From Arachis hypogaea (taxonomy: Eukaryota; Streptophyta; Magnoliopsida; Fabales; Fabaceae), in NCBI RefSeq assembly GCF_003086295.3, contig NC_092048.1, forward strand, positions 43,772,425 to 43,836,424: a DNA stretch of 64,000 bases, in the 5' to 3' direction. This document shows, piece by piece, positions 42,097 through 54,326 of this stretch. The notes under the pieces were generated by a model. The model saw nothing but the letters and a program-made list of their open reading frames with translations, made no database searches and had not been told where the DNA came from. A program made the translations under genes and the position numbers. Each line of letters starts with the position of its first letter. The first letter of the stretch is position 1.

Positions 42097-44529
42097 ATGG
42101 CATCAACACCTGCTCTGTTATTGCTAGTGTTGTTGATGCTATTTGCAAATGAAACCACAGCTGAGACAAACCACACCCACCTCATTCCTATAGGATCTAC
42201 GATCTCTCCTACAGGCAAAAATACTTCATGGTCTTCACGTTCTGGCCTCTTTGCTTTTGGCTTTTACCCTCACGGTAACAGCTATGCTGTTGGAATATGG
42301 CTGCTTACTCAACCTAAACACACAATTGTGTGGACTTATCATCCTTATAGTCCATCAATGTCTTCAAATTCCACATTGAGATTGACCAAAGAAGACGGGC
42401 TACTTCTTCTGCAAGAAAATGAAGACCCAGAGTTTCTCATTCCACTTTATTTTTTACATCAGGCTAAAGTAGAAGTGGCTTCAGCATCTATGCTTGATTC
42501 TGGCAACTTTGTGCTTTATGATAAGAATTTTAGTATGTTATGGAGTAGTTTCGGTGACCCAAGTGACACCATATTAGGTGGCCAGAATTTAACAGGTGGA
42601 ATGGGCCTGGTCTCTAGTGTGTCACAATCAGACCATTCGAGTGGACATTTTTTGCTAAGCAGGCAGCTTGATGAACACCTAGCTGCTTGCCGTGTGAACA
42701 GCACATGTGAACCGGAGGATGCTTATTGGGCTAAAAACACATACTTTGAAGGTTATGGTTATCTACAGCTCAGTCTTAGCATTGAAGGTTCGCTTTGCCT
42801 AAAAGATTATTCCTCTGGTTCTGAACTGGAGTGTTTAGCTAGTAGCAAGAACCTCACAGACAAGTCAAAGAATGCAACTTTTATCTACCGTGCTACACTT
42901 GATGAAGATGGGGACTTCAGACTGTATGCTCACCAATTCGAGGGAAATACTAGCTCAGGTGTGCAAACGCTGTGGAAAGCCGTGGAGGGGGATAAATGTC
43001 AAGTCCCACTTTGTGGCTTGAACAGTTACTGCTTCATCAAGAGCGACAAAGTCATGTGTCAGTGTTATCCCGGTTTCATCCCTATCAAGAGTGGTGGTAA
43101 CGATACCAGGTTTCTCGACTGCGAACAGAACCACAGCAAAGATAATTGTGAGAGCATAGAGGACCCAACAATGATGTACAATATGACTTCCTTAAAGGAT
43201 ATCTACTGGGGTGGTTCTCCTTATTTGGTTGTGCCAATAGAGATGGAAACTTGCAAGAAGTCTTGTCGGAAAGACTGTGATTGCAGGGCGGTGTTATATA
43301 AGAGCGGCATCTGCGAAAAATATAAGCTTCCACTTCTATATGGCAGAAGCTCTAAAGATGCATCAATGACGGCCTTCGTGAAGATGCCTTCAGGAATTGT
43401 CCTAAGTCCTACTTCAAACCAAACTGCTCTATCTCCAACAAAGCCCTGCGTCTTTGTTGATGACAAGAGAAGTCTTATAATGATTCTGTCCCTTACCCTG
43501 GGTTGGATTTCGTTTTTTGGTTTGGTCTTTGTATTGTATATTTTCATCATTTACAGGCATCAAGTTCATAGGTATGCAATATTATCTGCAAGTGAAAATC
43601 TAGGATTTGTAGAAGAATGTTCCTTGCGTTCATTTTCCTTTGATGAACTTGTGAAATCAACTGGAGGCTTTGCAGAGGAGATAGGCAGAGGATCTTTTGG
43701 AGCGGTTTATAGAGGCACAATTGGTGACAGTAACAGAAGGGTTGCTGTGAGGAGACTTGAGAAATTTGTTGATGAAGGGGAGAGGGAATTCCAAGCAGAA
43801 ATCACAGCCATTGCTCGAACTCATCATAGGAATCTGGTGAAGCTCATTGGTTTCTGCATTGATGGATCCAGGAAGCTTCTTGTTTTTGAATATCTCAGCA
43901 ATGGGTCTCTTGCAGATCTTCTCTTCAAGTCTCATATGACTATGGCTTGGAAAGAGAGATTAAAGATTGCATTAGACGTGGCTAGGGGAGTCTTGTATCT
44001 GCATGAGGAGTGTGATGTTCGGATTATCCACTGCAACATAAAGCCTCAGAATATACTCATGGATGAAGTGTGGACTGCAAAGATATCCGATTTTGGATTT
44101 GCAAGGCTGTTGAAACCCAGCTATTCAAGAATGAAGAAAATGGATGACAAGAGAAGTAGGTACTTGGCACCTGAATGGCAGAAGGATGAATCAGTGTCAG
44201 TTAAAGCTGATGTTTATAGTTTTGGGGTGGTGTTACTGGAGATTGCATTCCGTAGAAGCAGTATTGATATGAATGTTGCATCACCAGAAGAGATAGTTCT
44301 TTCCAGCTGGGTATATAAATGCTATGCGGCGGGGCAGTTGAATAAGCTTGTGGCAGATGATGAAGGCGAAGATGTAGATTGGAAAATACTTGAAAGAATG
44401 GTGAAGTTGGGGTTGTGGTGTGTTCAAGACAAACCATCTCTTCGTCCGACAATGAAGGATGTGATCTTAATGTTGGAAGGACTGAAAGATATTCCGGTTC
44501 CTCCCTCTCCAGCCTTCTTTGTTGAATAA
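42097..44529 (+). CDS. G-type lectin S-receptor-like Ser/Thr kinase (LECRK type), predicted pseudokinase
   Basis: Single exon, 810 residues. The start is ATG 42097 because a hydrophobic signal peptide follows at once (ALLLLVLLMLFA). A bulb-type lectin domain spans about 30-170 (SGLFAFGFYP, MLDSGNFVLYDK, SDTILGGQNL), but the usual WTANRDDPP is WTYHPYSPS. The Cys-rich EGF/PAN-like region is at about 300-420 (CGLNSYC, CQCYPGF, CRKDCDC). One membrane span is at about 460-487. Kinase at about 520-790: P-loop GRGSFGAV (529) and DFG (665) are present, but the ATP-binding Lys is Arg (R552) and the catalytic Asp is Asn (HCN, N647). It should sit in the plasma membrane; weak or no catalysis is inferred. 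It is closest to the reverse gene at 59862-62394. Confidence 0.9.
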   Translation: MASTPALLLLVLLMLFANETTAETNHTHLIPIGSTISPTGKNTSWSSRSGLFAFGFYPHGNSYAVGIWLLTQPKHTIVWTYHPYSPSMSSNSTLRLTKEDGLLLLQENEDPEFLIPLYFLHQAKVEVASASMLDSGNFVLYDKNFSMLWSSFGDPSDTILGGQNLTGGMGLVSSVSQSDHSSGHFLLSRQLDEHLAACRVNSTCEPEDAYWAKNTYFEGYGYLQLSLSIEGSLCLKDYSSGSELECLASSKNLTDKSKNATFIYRATLDEDGDFRLYAHQFEGNTSSGVQTLWKAVEGDKCQVPLCGLNSYCFIKSDKVMCQCYPGFIPIKSGGNDTRFLDCEQNHSKDNCESIEDPTMMYNMTSLKDIYWGGSPYLVVPIEMETCKKSCRKDCDCRAVLYKSGICEKYKLPLLYGRSSKDASMTAFVKMPSGIVLSPTSNQTALSPTKPCVFVDDKRSLIMILSLTLGWISFFGLVFVLYIFIIYRHQVHRYAILSASENLGFVEECSLRSFSFDELVKSTGGFAEEIGRGSFGAVYRGTIGDSNRRVAVRRLEKFVDEGEREFQAEITAIARTHHRNLVKLIGFCIDGSRKLLVFEYLSNGSLADLLFKSHMTMAWKERLKIALDVARGVLYLHEECDVRIIHCNIKPQNILMDEVWTAKISDFGFARLLKPSYSRMKKMDDKRSRYLAPEWQKDESVSVKADVYSFGVVLLEIAFRRSSIDMNVASPEEIVLSSWVYKCYAAGQLNKLVADDEGEDVDWKILERMVKLGLWCVQDKPSLRPTMKDVILMLEGLKDIPVPPSPAFFVE

Positions 44530-45290
44530 TCTAGGGACACCACCGTCCATTTTTATGTTGTTCTTGTCATCCATGTTGTGTGTAGCGTTTGTACTTGTCG
44601 TGCCATCCATGGGAGTACATAAAAAGAAAGGTTTATGTTTTCATATTGCATATAATAATAACAGTTGTTTATAAATTGTATTTACATGTATGCCAGTGGA
44701 GATTCACATAATAATAATATTAGTTTTTCATTTCTACAGCTTCAAAACGTTTGGTTACGCTACTCTATTATATATGGAATCATTATCATAGACACAAATG
44801 TTCATTAATATATTATCACACTTTGGATTTAAATCGATGAATCTTCCCCTGCATTACATGGGTAATTTACATGTTATATTCATATTTGATTCATGCGGTT
44901 CAACAGGGGATTCACTAACTCGAAACTTTGACCGAGTCCATGGTCTCATTGAGCTTTAACAAAATAATGTATGAGTTCCTTGTTTACCAGGTCTAAAGAC
45001 CGTGGAAGATACTCCAAATGTGTGATAATGAAGATTGACGTTCATTGTCTAGTTAGAAAGCTTCTTAGGCTTTTCTTCACTAGGTGTCTTTCCACAACTG
45101 GTCCAAGAAATTTTGGTCTTATTTGTTTGCACTATTGCTAGTTTTCCACTTGATGTTGATTTGAGTGGTTATAGATGAAGCAAGGTCTTTGTATGGCATT
45201 TCCTATAAAGCTCAAAGCATGAAAGGCAATGATGTTATGAGCCAGTTTGCATCTCTTGTTATCAAGACCAAAGTACTGATTTGAGTAGTT
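44530..45290. other. Intergenic region between receptor kinases 1 and 2
   Basis: 760 bp of AT-rich DNA: the 3' UTR of the first gene and the promoter of the second. No ORF or repeat of note. Confidence 0.5.
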
Positions 45291-47705
45291 ATGAATACTC
45301 TTTCTGCAAGTGCCGTTGGTATCTTCCTATTGCTCCTGTCCTTATGTTATGTAGGAAGAACAACAGAAACACAAGTTCCAGTTACAAAGATAACACCCGG
45401 TTCCTCACTTCACCCTGCCACTAACCCTACTCACTGGTCTTCTTCTTCTGGCCAATTTGCATTTGGCTTTTATAAGCAAGGTAGTGGCTATGCCGTTGGA
45501 ATCTGGTTGGTTGATGCGAAGAACAATACGGTGGTATGGACTGCAAACCGAGACGATCCACCAGTTACTTCAAATGCAACTCTACAGCTGACTGCACAAG
45601 GTAAATTTGTTGTGCAAACAGAACAAGGAAAAGAGATGCTCTTTGCTAATGCAACTGCTTCCTATGCCTCCCTGCTCGATTCTGGAAACTTTGTACTATA
45701 TAACCAGACTTATGGCATCATATGGCAGAGTTTTGATTTCCCAACCGATACTATGTTAGGTGGTCAATCTCTACCTTCTGGAGGTCAATTATTGTCTAGT
45801 TCTTCAGATACCAATCATTCAAGTGGACGATTTCGCCTTAAGATACAGGATGATGGAGACTTTGGTCTGTATCCAGCACATACAACTGACACAACAAGGG
45901 ATGCTTACTGGCCGCAAGGTACTCCATTATATAATGATAAGATAGTCAAAGGCAAAGCTTATCTTTACCTCAACAAAACAGGTTTGCTGGTGTCCAAGAA
46001 TGGTAGCAATAGTGTTATTTCGAGCCATTATGGACCTTTATCTGGCGATAGTGTCGGCAGCAACCAGACCATTTATCGTGCAACCCTGGACCCTGATGGG
46101 GTTTTCAGGCTGTATGCTCATGATAAAGGTAGTGTGTCCAAGAAAGTTTCACAGTGGCCATGGGATGACGGATGTGAGGTAAAGGGTTACTGCGGCTTTA
46201 ACAGCTACTGTACATTCAACGACGACAAACCCTACTGCTATTGTCTTGAAGGTTTCGACTTTATAGAGCCAGATCAACCCACTCTTGGCTGCAAAAGGAA
46301 CTTCTCAATTGCAGAGTGTAGAGGTGAGAAAGGCAGCGCAGCTGCAGCCTATTATAACATGGTCACCATGCTAGATATTCAATGGGATGATCACGCTTAT
46401 TCCGGGGCCGATATGGAGCACGAACAAGAATGCTCTGATTCTTGTTTGGCTGATTGCAACTGTTGGGGTGCCCTTTATGAGAACGGGAAATGCTTGAAAC
46501 AAGGGATGCCTTTCAGATATGTCTCAAGGAGAGTTGAAGAGTTCTCAGCCACAGCCAGCACAATGTTCTTAAAGGTGGGAAATATCACCCATAAAAGCAG
46601 GAATCCTAATGATGTATTCATGTCTCTCCCAATCAGGAGTACTAGCAACAAAGCAGTTGTCACTATCATTGTCATCACATCGGTGTTCACTCTTCTTTTA
46701 TGCTCAATGATCACCATCTCTTGCCACCTGATTTACAAGACTCGAGTTCTAAGGCTTCAGAGGCAGATGGAGACTGGGAACTTAGGCCTAAATGAAGAAG
46801 TGGCCTTGAGAAGATTTTCATATAGTGAACTGAAGCGGGCAACAAACGGTTTCAAGCAAGAGCTGGGTAAGGGTTCTTTTGGAGCAGTCTACAAAGGCAG
46901 CTTATACAAAAGTAGAAGATCCATTGCAGTGAAGAGACTAGAGAAGCTAGTTGAAGAAGGAGAAAGAGAGTTCCAAGCAGAGGTGCGAGCCATCGGAAAA
47001 ACACATCACAGGAACCTTGTTCGCTTGCTGGGATTTTGTGCCGAGGGTCCCAAGAGGCTTCTGGTCTATGAATACATGAGTAATGGTTCCCTTGGAAAGC
47101 TCATCTTTGGGGGTGAAAAGCGTCCTGATTGGCATGAGAGAGTGAGAATAGCACTGGATATTGCAAGAGGGATCCTTTATCTCCATGAAGAGTGTGAGGC
47201 ACCCATTATTCACTGTGACATAAAGCCTCAAAATATCTTGATGGATGAATTTTGGACTGCAAAAATATCTGATTTTGGTCTAGCAAAACTCTTAATGCCA
47301 GATCAAACGAGAACCTTCACAGGGATTAGAGGGACAAGAGGGTATGTGGCTCCAGAATGGCACAAGAACACCCCAATATCAGTGAAGGCAGATGTTTACA
47401 GCTATGGTGTTGTGCTGCTGGAAGTTATATGCTGCAGAAGGAACATCGAAATTAGCGTTTCTGTACCAGAGGAGATTCTTCTCTCTAGCTGGACCTATAA
47501 CTGCTTTGTTGCTAAAGAGTTGCATAAGCTAGTTCCTAGGGAAATAGTGGATAAGAATGTTTTGGAAAATATGGTGAAGGTAGCACTGTGGTGTATCCAA
47601 GATGAGCCTGCTCTCCGGCCAACAATGAAGAGTGTGGTGTTGATGTTAGAAGGGGTTACTGATGTAGCTATTCCTCCTTGTCCAACAACCTCTATTTCTA
47701 TGTAA
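45291..47705 (+). CDS. G-type lectin S-receptor-like Ser/Thr kinase (LECRK type), canonical kinase
   Basis: Single exon, 804 residues from ATG 45291, with a signal peptide (residues 1-25, AVGIFLLLLSLCYVG). The lectin domain at about 30-160 has FAFGFYKQGSGYAVGIWL, VVWTANRDDPPVTSNATL and LLDSGNFVLYNQ. An EGF-like segment is at about 295-335 (CGFNSYC, CYCLEGF) and a PAN-like segment at about 345-420 (CLADCNCWGALY). The membrane span is at about 451-480. The kinase at about 520-790 has every key residue: GKGSFGAV (526), IAVKR (K548), HCDIKPQN (D643), DFG (D661), and an activation segment TFTGIRGTRGYVAPEW. It is predicted to be an active receptor kinase; HCD rather than HRD marks the non-RD-type loop common in this family. 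Ligand unknown. It lies 760 bp after receptor kinase 1 on the same strand. Confidence 0.93.
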   Translation: MNTLSASAVGIFLLLLSLCYVGRTTETQVPVTKITPGSSLHPATNPTHWSSSSGQFAFGFYKQGSGYAVGIWLVDAKNNTVVWTANRDDPPVTSNATLQLTAQGKFVVQTEQGKEMLFANATASYASLLDSGNFVLYNQTYGIIWQSFDFPTDTMLGGQSLPSGGQLLSSSSDTNHSSGRFRLKIQDDGDFGLYPAHTTDTTRDAYWPQGTPLYNDKIVKGKAYLYLNKTGLLVSKNGSNSVISSHYGPLSGDSVGSNQTIYRATLDPDGVFRLYAHDKGSVSKKVSQWPWDDGCEVKGYCGFNSYCTFNDDKPYCYCLEGFDFIEPDQPTLGCKRNFSIAECRGEKGSAAAAYYNMVTMLDIQWDDHAYSGADMEHEQECSDSCLADCNCWGALYENGKCLKQGMPFRYVSRRVEEFSATASTMFLKVGNITHKSRNPNDVFMSLPIRSTSNKAVVTIIVITSVFTLLLCSMITISCHLIYKTRVLRLQRQMETGNLGLNEEVALRRFSYSELKRATNGFKQELGKGSFGAVYKGSLYKSRRSIAVKRLEKLVEEGEREFQAEVRAIGKTHHRNLVRLLGFCAEGPKRLLVYEYMSNGSLGKLIFGGEKRPDWHERVRIALDIARGILYLHEECEAPIIHCDIKPQNILMDEFWTAKISDFGLAKLLMPDQTRTFTGIRGTRGYVAPEWHKNTPISVKADVYSYGVVLLEVICCRRNIEISVSVPEEILLSSWTYNCFVAKELHKLVPREIVDKNVLENMVKVALWCIQDEPALRPTMKSVVLMLEGVTDVAIPPCPTTSISM

Positions 47706-49298
47706 ATTCTCTTCTGCACTGTGGGAAATAATATTGATGTGTCTTTGTGTTTTTCAGTTTATATGTTTGTCTTCTGTTTAGTGCGTTTCAAATTCTTTCA
47801 ATTGTTCTCGGTGGTGTTGAGATATATAACAAGGTACAAGAAAGAAGCTAATGTAATTCCCATGATAATTAATGTTTTATCAAAACCACTGCTTTTGAAT
47901 TGATGATCAGAAGTTCAAGACACTACAGTTTGTGATATATGAATTGTACTGTTAATCTATTATAAGCATAATAATCACAAACATGTCATTTTAATGTTTA
48001 CTTTGTTAATATAAAATAGAAATGAATAAAAGAAGGTAAAATTTTCAGAGAGAATATGAGTAGTGATTTTGATAGTGAAGTCAAGATCATTGAGTTTGAC
48101 TGGAGCATTGCATCATAGCCATAGGATGAATTGAAGGGTTCTTTCAAGTGTAGAACACGGCATAACTCGGTGGCTGGTTTTTGTGTTCATGTTATGAATT
48201 TATGGGTGATTTGATTATTTATTGGTTCATTATAATAATTTTAGTCTCTTAGATACTGACTCAAAATCTTCCACATAATATATAAACAGTGACGTTTGAG
48301 AGGAAAATGAAGACTACAGAAAATAATTGTTCAGGCTCTATTCTAATATTAGTGTTTGACAGTGAAATCAACCTATATTATTTTCAACCAACTCAATGCT
48401 CTTGTTATTTTTGCTTCAACACATGAGACTTGATAATACAGTTACAGTTCAGCAACACGCCACAGCCATAGGATGAATCAAGTGAAGAACACGGCACACA
48501 TATCATTCATTCATTCATTCCTTCGTTCTTTTCTCTTACTATAACTAAGCAATGATCCATATTCTCACTTTTATGATCTTTGTGTTATTTTATTGCTACC
48601 CTTTTTCGCTATTTTGAATATTATTTTATGAAACTACTCTTAGATAAACGGATGTATCTAAAAATTTCTAAATTGTACTACTAGTTTGCATTGTCATTTT
48701 TATGCTTTAGATTTCAAATATTCTGATTGATAATAAATCAAACAAAGAAACTAGAGATCTAATGTAACTCATTCTCAAACCAACTTACAATCTCTTAAAA
48801 TAGTAGGACTTCAATTTATTTTGTCGAATTTCAGAAAATTTGAAATCTGACTCCTATTTTCAAAATTTGGTGAGTAAAATATTTTGCTATTTTCTTTTGT
48901 CCTGGATACCCCATTTTTTCCCCTCCTTAATGCTAGTTTTTGTTATTGGGTCTTGTTTTCCTTCTCTTTTCTGAAACTTTTGGATCTGATTTTGGAACAG
49001 CAAAGCTATGTTAGAATACTACTACGTATGGCAATGTCAAATGCCAATCAGCCAATGTAACGTGTGACATTAGCACTCAATCAATGGAAGCTAACTAACT
49101 AACGAATTGTACTCTTGTGACGTACTTAAAAAAGGATTAAATCCCGCTATAACTGACTCTTTATTAGCCTTGATCAAGTAAATGCCAAGTTGAAGTTGCA
49201 TTCCTTTGAAGTATTGTTCTATTCTAGTTTCAGCCATGCATACTCGTTAGTTTTTGTTTCGTTAGAGTCTAAACTTATTCAGACAAGAAGCAAACTAA
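47706..49298. other. Intergenic region
   Basis: 1.6 kb of AT-rich DNA between the second receptor kinase and the copia element. It begins with the gene's 3' UTR. No gene, tRNA or ordered repeat seen; CATTCATTCATTC near 48503 is a short simple repeat. Confidence 0.5.
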
Positions 49299-49850
49299 TG
49301 TTAGGAAATTATTTTAATTTCCTAATTTGTTTGTGTGTAATACATATATTAATTATAATAATAAATTATGCTATTTTAAATTAAATGACTTATATAATGG
49401 TGATCTCATTTATTGTTATAAATGTTAAATTGAATAAGTCATTATTACTTTTGATTTGGAATTAAATGAGAATAAAATCGGATATTATCTTTTGTTCCTT
49501 AGATAATTATCTTTTGGATTTTAGATATATTATCTTTTGGACTTTAGATATTATTTTATTTGGGTTTTACGGTTTAATGGGTGTCATACTCAAATATAAA
49601 TAGGCATTCAGGGTTTCGGTCCCCAATATACCAAAGCCGCCTTTGTTGCTCTTTCCCCATCAAAAGAATTGCAGTTCAGTCACTTAAGAATACAGAAGGC
49701 TTTGGTTGAGAAAGATCGAAAGAACCACAAGATCCAAATCCTTCTATCAATTTCTGAATTTCTACGAGTAAAGGTGCGCTTCCGCATCATGCTATATTTT
49801 TGATGATTCAATATAGATGATCTGGATTAATAAAATAATTTATTCCAACA
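49299..49850 (+). repeat. 5' LTR of the copia element
   Basis: TGTTAGGAAATTATTT ... TTATTCCAACA, 552 bp, with a TATA-like TATAAATAGGC at about 49597. Confidence 0.9.
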
Positions 49851-49852
49851 AA

Positions 49853-49864
49853 TAATATCAGAGC
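49853..49864 (+). promoter_or_regulatory. Primer-binding site of the copia element, decayed
   Basis: TAATATCAGAGC matches TGGTATCAGAGC, the usual initiator-Met tRNA site of plant copia elements, at 10 of 12 positions; both changes are G to A. Confidence 0.65.
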
Positions 49865-51115
49865 TATCCATAATTCAATTATCAATTTATTTTATTAGAT
49901 CAATATACATATAGATATGCGTGTTTATATTATATATGAAATTGATGCACGCTTCATGAAATTGTTCTTGATTATGTGCGTGCATGGATACGTATATATT
50001 CGGTTATATATGTAAAAATATCCCCTCCATGCCTTTTTGGTTGCCTTTATTTATATGGATAAATCTAGGGGATAACACTTTTATTAAAATTTGGCCAATA
50101 TTTAACTATTAAAAAAAATGATTAATCTTATACTATTAAATTTTATCTCACACAATTAAAAATATTAATGATAGTTAATATTTTTAGATTATTATACCCA
50201 CTTATTTTATAATGATAGTTAATTTTATCTCATTGAATAAAAAAAATATTATTTAATTGTTACAAAGGAAACTAGTAACAATTTAGATTATTATACCCAC
50301 TTATTTTATAAAGGTTTGGTTTTAGAATAAATTGATTAAACATTATACTGCCAAAGTAGCCTCTTTTATGAAAATTGATTTATTTAAAACACTAGGAATA
50401 TAGTGATATGTACTTCATGCAAATATTGGTCAGTCCAAAGAAAGGTCTATATTTGGCCGAATTACATACACATATTAATGGTAAATAAATATTTGGGTAA
50501 CTGATTAAGAATAAAGTAATACTCATTATTTATGCGAAAAATAATCGACCCAAAGGAAGTTTATTGTTTGGCCAAATAATAAGCATTGCACACTTTTGTT
50601 TATTTTCTATTAATTATGCGGTCAATAATCGGCTCAAAGGAAGGTTGTTGTTTGGCCAATTAATAGAAAATATATGCGATAATAAATAGGTTGCGAAGTT
50701 TAAGTCTCCATGTGTGCATTAAGACGGTCCAAAGAAAGGCTTCATGTGTGACAGGAATTTTGACAATATTTAATTACTGCAATGAGAGTATCACTTACAG
50801 TTAATTTTTCTATCCAAAGATTGAAAATTAATGTTGTTCTAGATATCTTAATATGAATTTTTTTCCATTATTTAACTAATGTTTACTTCATGTTTATTTG
50901 TTCTAATCCGGAAACTATGGATTTAGCTACCAATGTTAGCACAAATTAGTAGTATTCCTATGATAAATGGTTCAAACTTTAAAGTTTAGAAGGATACCGT
51001 GGAGATTGTCCTCGATTGTATGGATTTAGATATAGCTCTTTGAGAGGAGAAACCCACTTCCACTCCGAAAAATCTCAATGAGGTTAAAATAGAGAAGTGG
51101 GAGAGATCCAATCGA

Positions 51116-51690
51116 ATGAGCATTATGATCATGAAACGCTCAATTCCTGAGGCGTTTCGGGACTCAATTACTAAAGATAAAGATGCCAAACAGTTCCTAA
51201 AGGATGTTAAAAAATTCTTTACTAAGAATGAAAAGGCAGAGGCAAGTAGTCTTTTGAGCAAACTTGTCTCCATGAGGTATAAAAGTAAAGGGAACATAAG
51301 GGAGTACATTATGGAAATGTCTCATCTTGCTTCAAAATTGAAAGCACTAAAGTTAGAGTTGTCTGAAGACTTACTCGTGCATTTCATTTTGATCTCCCTT
51401 CGTGCACACTTTGGGCAATTCAAAGTGAGTTATAATACTTTGAAGGACACTTGGTCCTTAAATAAGCTTATATCTCACTGTGTGCAAGAAGAAGAGAGGC
51501 TGCAGAAAGATAAGATTGAAAGTGCTCACATAACTTCATCTTCTTAGTATAAAAGAAAGCATGATACTATTGCGGATATGCCTTCTCAGCGGAAAAAGGC
51601 TAAGAAACAAGATCAAGTTTCAACCTGTTTCTTCTGTAAGAAGGTAGGACACATGAAGAAAGATTGTACCAAAATATGCCACCTGGCGTG
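51116..51690 (+). pseudogene. copia gag with zinc knuckle
   Basis: The frame 51116-51547 holds the copia gag domain: MKRSIPEAFRDSITKDKDAK, LLSKLVSMRYK, REYIMEMSHLASKLKAL, FILISLRAHFGQFK. It stops at 51545-51547, and the same reading continues to a CCHC knuckle, CFFCKKVGHMKKDC, at about 51631-51672. Upstream (50930-51115) the N-terminal part is partly readable but broken. Gag would form the particle; here it is dead. Confidence 0.8.
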
Positions 51691-51800
51691 TAAAGAAGGG
51701 TATAATTCTTACTTTCGTTTGTTCTGAGTCTAGTTTAAGTTATGCACCTGTTGATACTTAGTGGGTAGATTCTGCTGTTACTACTCATGTAAATGTTACT

Positions 51801-53072
51801 ATGCAGGGTTGCCTGTGGAGCCGACCGCCAAGTGATGCTGAAAGATACATTTATGTGGCAGACGACAATATAGTTGCAGTCGAAACTATAGGAACCTTTA
51901 GATTATGTTCCACGAGTGAATTTTACTTGGATTTATTAGAGACATTTTATGCACCGTCATTTATACGGAATTTGGTTTTTATTTCTCGTTTGGACAAATC
52001 AGGTTATTTTTGTTCGTTCGGAGACAATAAAGTCAGTCTCTTCTATAATTCGAATAATATTTGCTCTAGTCATTTGGTGGATAATCTATATAGGCTTGAC
52101 TTAAATTCCTATAATAATGAAATACTGCAAACGGGTACAAAACAAAAACTAAATGAGAATTCGGCATCATTATGGCACAAACGCCTAGGTCACATCTCTA
52201 AACAGAGAATTCAGAGGCTTGTGTCAGATGAAATTCTTGGACCCCTAAATTTGGTAGACTTTGAAATCTGCATTGAGTGCATAAAAGGGAAAAGGACAAA
52301 CAAAAAAAAATTAGGTGCCGAGAGAGCTAAAAATGTCTTAAAACTGATACATACCGATATATGTGGCTCATTCCCTACTATCTCTTGGAATGGACAACGG
52401 TACTTTATTACGTTAATAGATGATTACTCTCGTTACGGGTATCTATATTTAATTCATGAAAAGTTCCAAGTCTTGGATGTTTTTAAGTCTTTCAAAGCTG
52501 AAGTTGAACTTCAACTTGGAAAGAAAATTAAAGCTATCAAATCTGATCGTGGTGGTGAATACTATGGAAGATATGATGGTTCAGGTGAGCAACGTCCCGG
52601 GCCTTTTGCTCTTTTCCTAGAGGAGTGTGGTATTGTTCTGCAATACACCATGACAGGCAAACCTAGCATGAATGGTATTGCAGAATGAAGGAATCGAACT
52701 CTTAAGGACATGGTGAGAAGTATGATTAGTCATTCTTCCTTGCCTGAATCACTCTGAAGAGAAGCCTTAAAGACTGCAGTGTACATCCTTAATAGGGTGC
52801 CAAGCAAAGCAGTTAACAAAACCCCATATGAAATTTGGACTGGGAAAAGGCCCAGTATAAAGCATTTGCATATTTGGGGATGTCCAGCTAAGGCACGACC
52901 TTATAGGCCGTATGAAAGAAAATTGGACTCAAGGACAATTAGTTGCTACTTTGTTGGTTACGCTGAGCGTTCACGGGGGTACAAGTTTTACAATTCTGCA
53001 TCAAGGTCTATTTTTGAAATGGAAAATGCGAGATTTCTTGAGGATGTTGAGTTTGGGGGAAGGAAACATTAG
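51801..53072 (+). pseudogene. copia integrase region
   Basis: Protease-like remains are at the start (YVADDNIVAVETIG). The pre-integrase zinc motif (LWHKRLGHIS, CIECIKGK) and the integrase core follow, with IHTDICG, SDRGGEYYG and GKPSMNGIAE, so the D-D-E residues are all visible. A stop follows the catalytic Glu (52686) and another lies at 52755. The C-terminal part continues at 52779-53072 (YILNRVPSKAVNKTPYEIW, GCPAKARPYRP, CYFVGY). It would splice element DNA into the genome if intact. Confidence 0.85.
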
Positions 53073-53329
53073 AAATGTTGCTTTTGATGAGGATTTTATA
53101 ACTGACAATGATCAGGACCTTGTGCCTATTATTATTCAAGATACAGTTATAGTACAAAAGTACAATAAAAATCCTACTATAGATCTAGTTACAGTACAAG
53201 AGAACAATGAGAATATTGTTGTTGCTTAAGATGCTGCTACAGTACAGAAAAATAATGAGAATCCTCCTCAATTCTAACCCATACAGCAAGCTCAACAACC
53301 TCAAGAAGTGTCATTAAGGAGATCCAATA

Positions 53330-54326
53330 GAGAAAAGAGAAAATCCATCTATGGTCTCAAACAAACTTTCCGTTAATGGTATCACAAGTTCATCAAGTCA
53401 TTACCTCAAGGTTTTAAGAGAAATATCATAGATGAGTGTGTATACTGCAAGTTCAGTGGGAGTAAATATATATTTTTTGGTCTTACATGTTGATGGAATT
53501 CTACTTGCCAGTAACGATATAGGCTTGTTGCATGAAACTAAGAAATTTCTATCAAACAAATTCAATATGAAAGATCTTGGTGATGCCTCTTTTGTATTAG
53601 GAATCGAGATACTAAGAGATCGCTCTCAAGGTATTCTTGGATTATCATAAAAGAACTATATCGATAAGATTTTAAGTAGATATGGCATGGAAAGTTGTAG
53701 ACCAATGGACACACCCGTAGCTAAAGGAGACAAGTTCAGTCTCAAAACAATGCCCTAAAAATGATCTTAAGAGGAAAACAATGCATGATAAACCTTATGC
53801 ATTAGTACTAGGGAGCTTAATGTATGCTCAAGTCTACACACGTCCTGATATATCATTTATAGTGGTAGTGTTGGGTAGATACTTAAGCATCCGGGCAGGG
53901 ATAATTGGATAGCTGTTAAACGCATAATGCGTTATTTAAAGAGAACAAAGGATAATATGCTTATTTATCGGAGATCAGAAAATTTGGAGATCATTAGGTA
54001 CTCTAATTCCGATTTCATGGCATATGTTGCGAAACTTTGTCACTGAGCTTCGTATAGTGGATGACATTGAAAGGTCATTAAAGATATTTTGTGACAATAA
54101 GTCAGCAGTACTATACTCCAACAACAATAAGAGCTTGACAAAATCGAAGTATATAGACATCAAGTTCTTAGTTGTCAAGGAGAAAATTCAAGAAAAACAG
54201 ATTTCCATAGAACATATAGGAACAGAATATATGCTAGCAGACCCATTAACCAAGGGATTGATCCCTAAAGTCTTTCATGAGCACACTGCTCGAATTGGCG
54301 TCAATATTTGTGATGCCTTGGTTTAG
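53330..54326 (+). pseudogene. copia reverse transcriptase and RNase H fragments
   Basis: Only pieces remain. After LRRSNREKRK (about 53315) the text jumps to IYGLKQ (about 53349), so the N-terminal half of the polymerase is deleted. The catalytic YVDD block reads HVDGILLASND (53482). The RNase H tail is at 54024-54326 (FCDNKSAVLYSNN, LADPLTKGL), also shortened upstream. No function possible. Confidence 0.8.
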
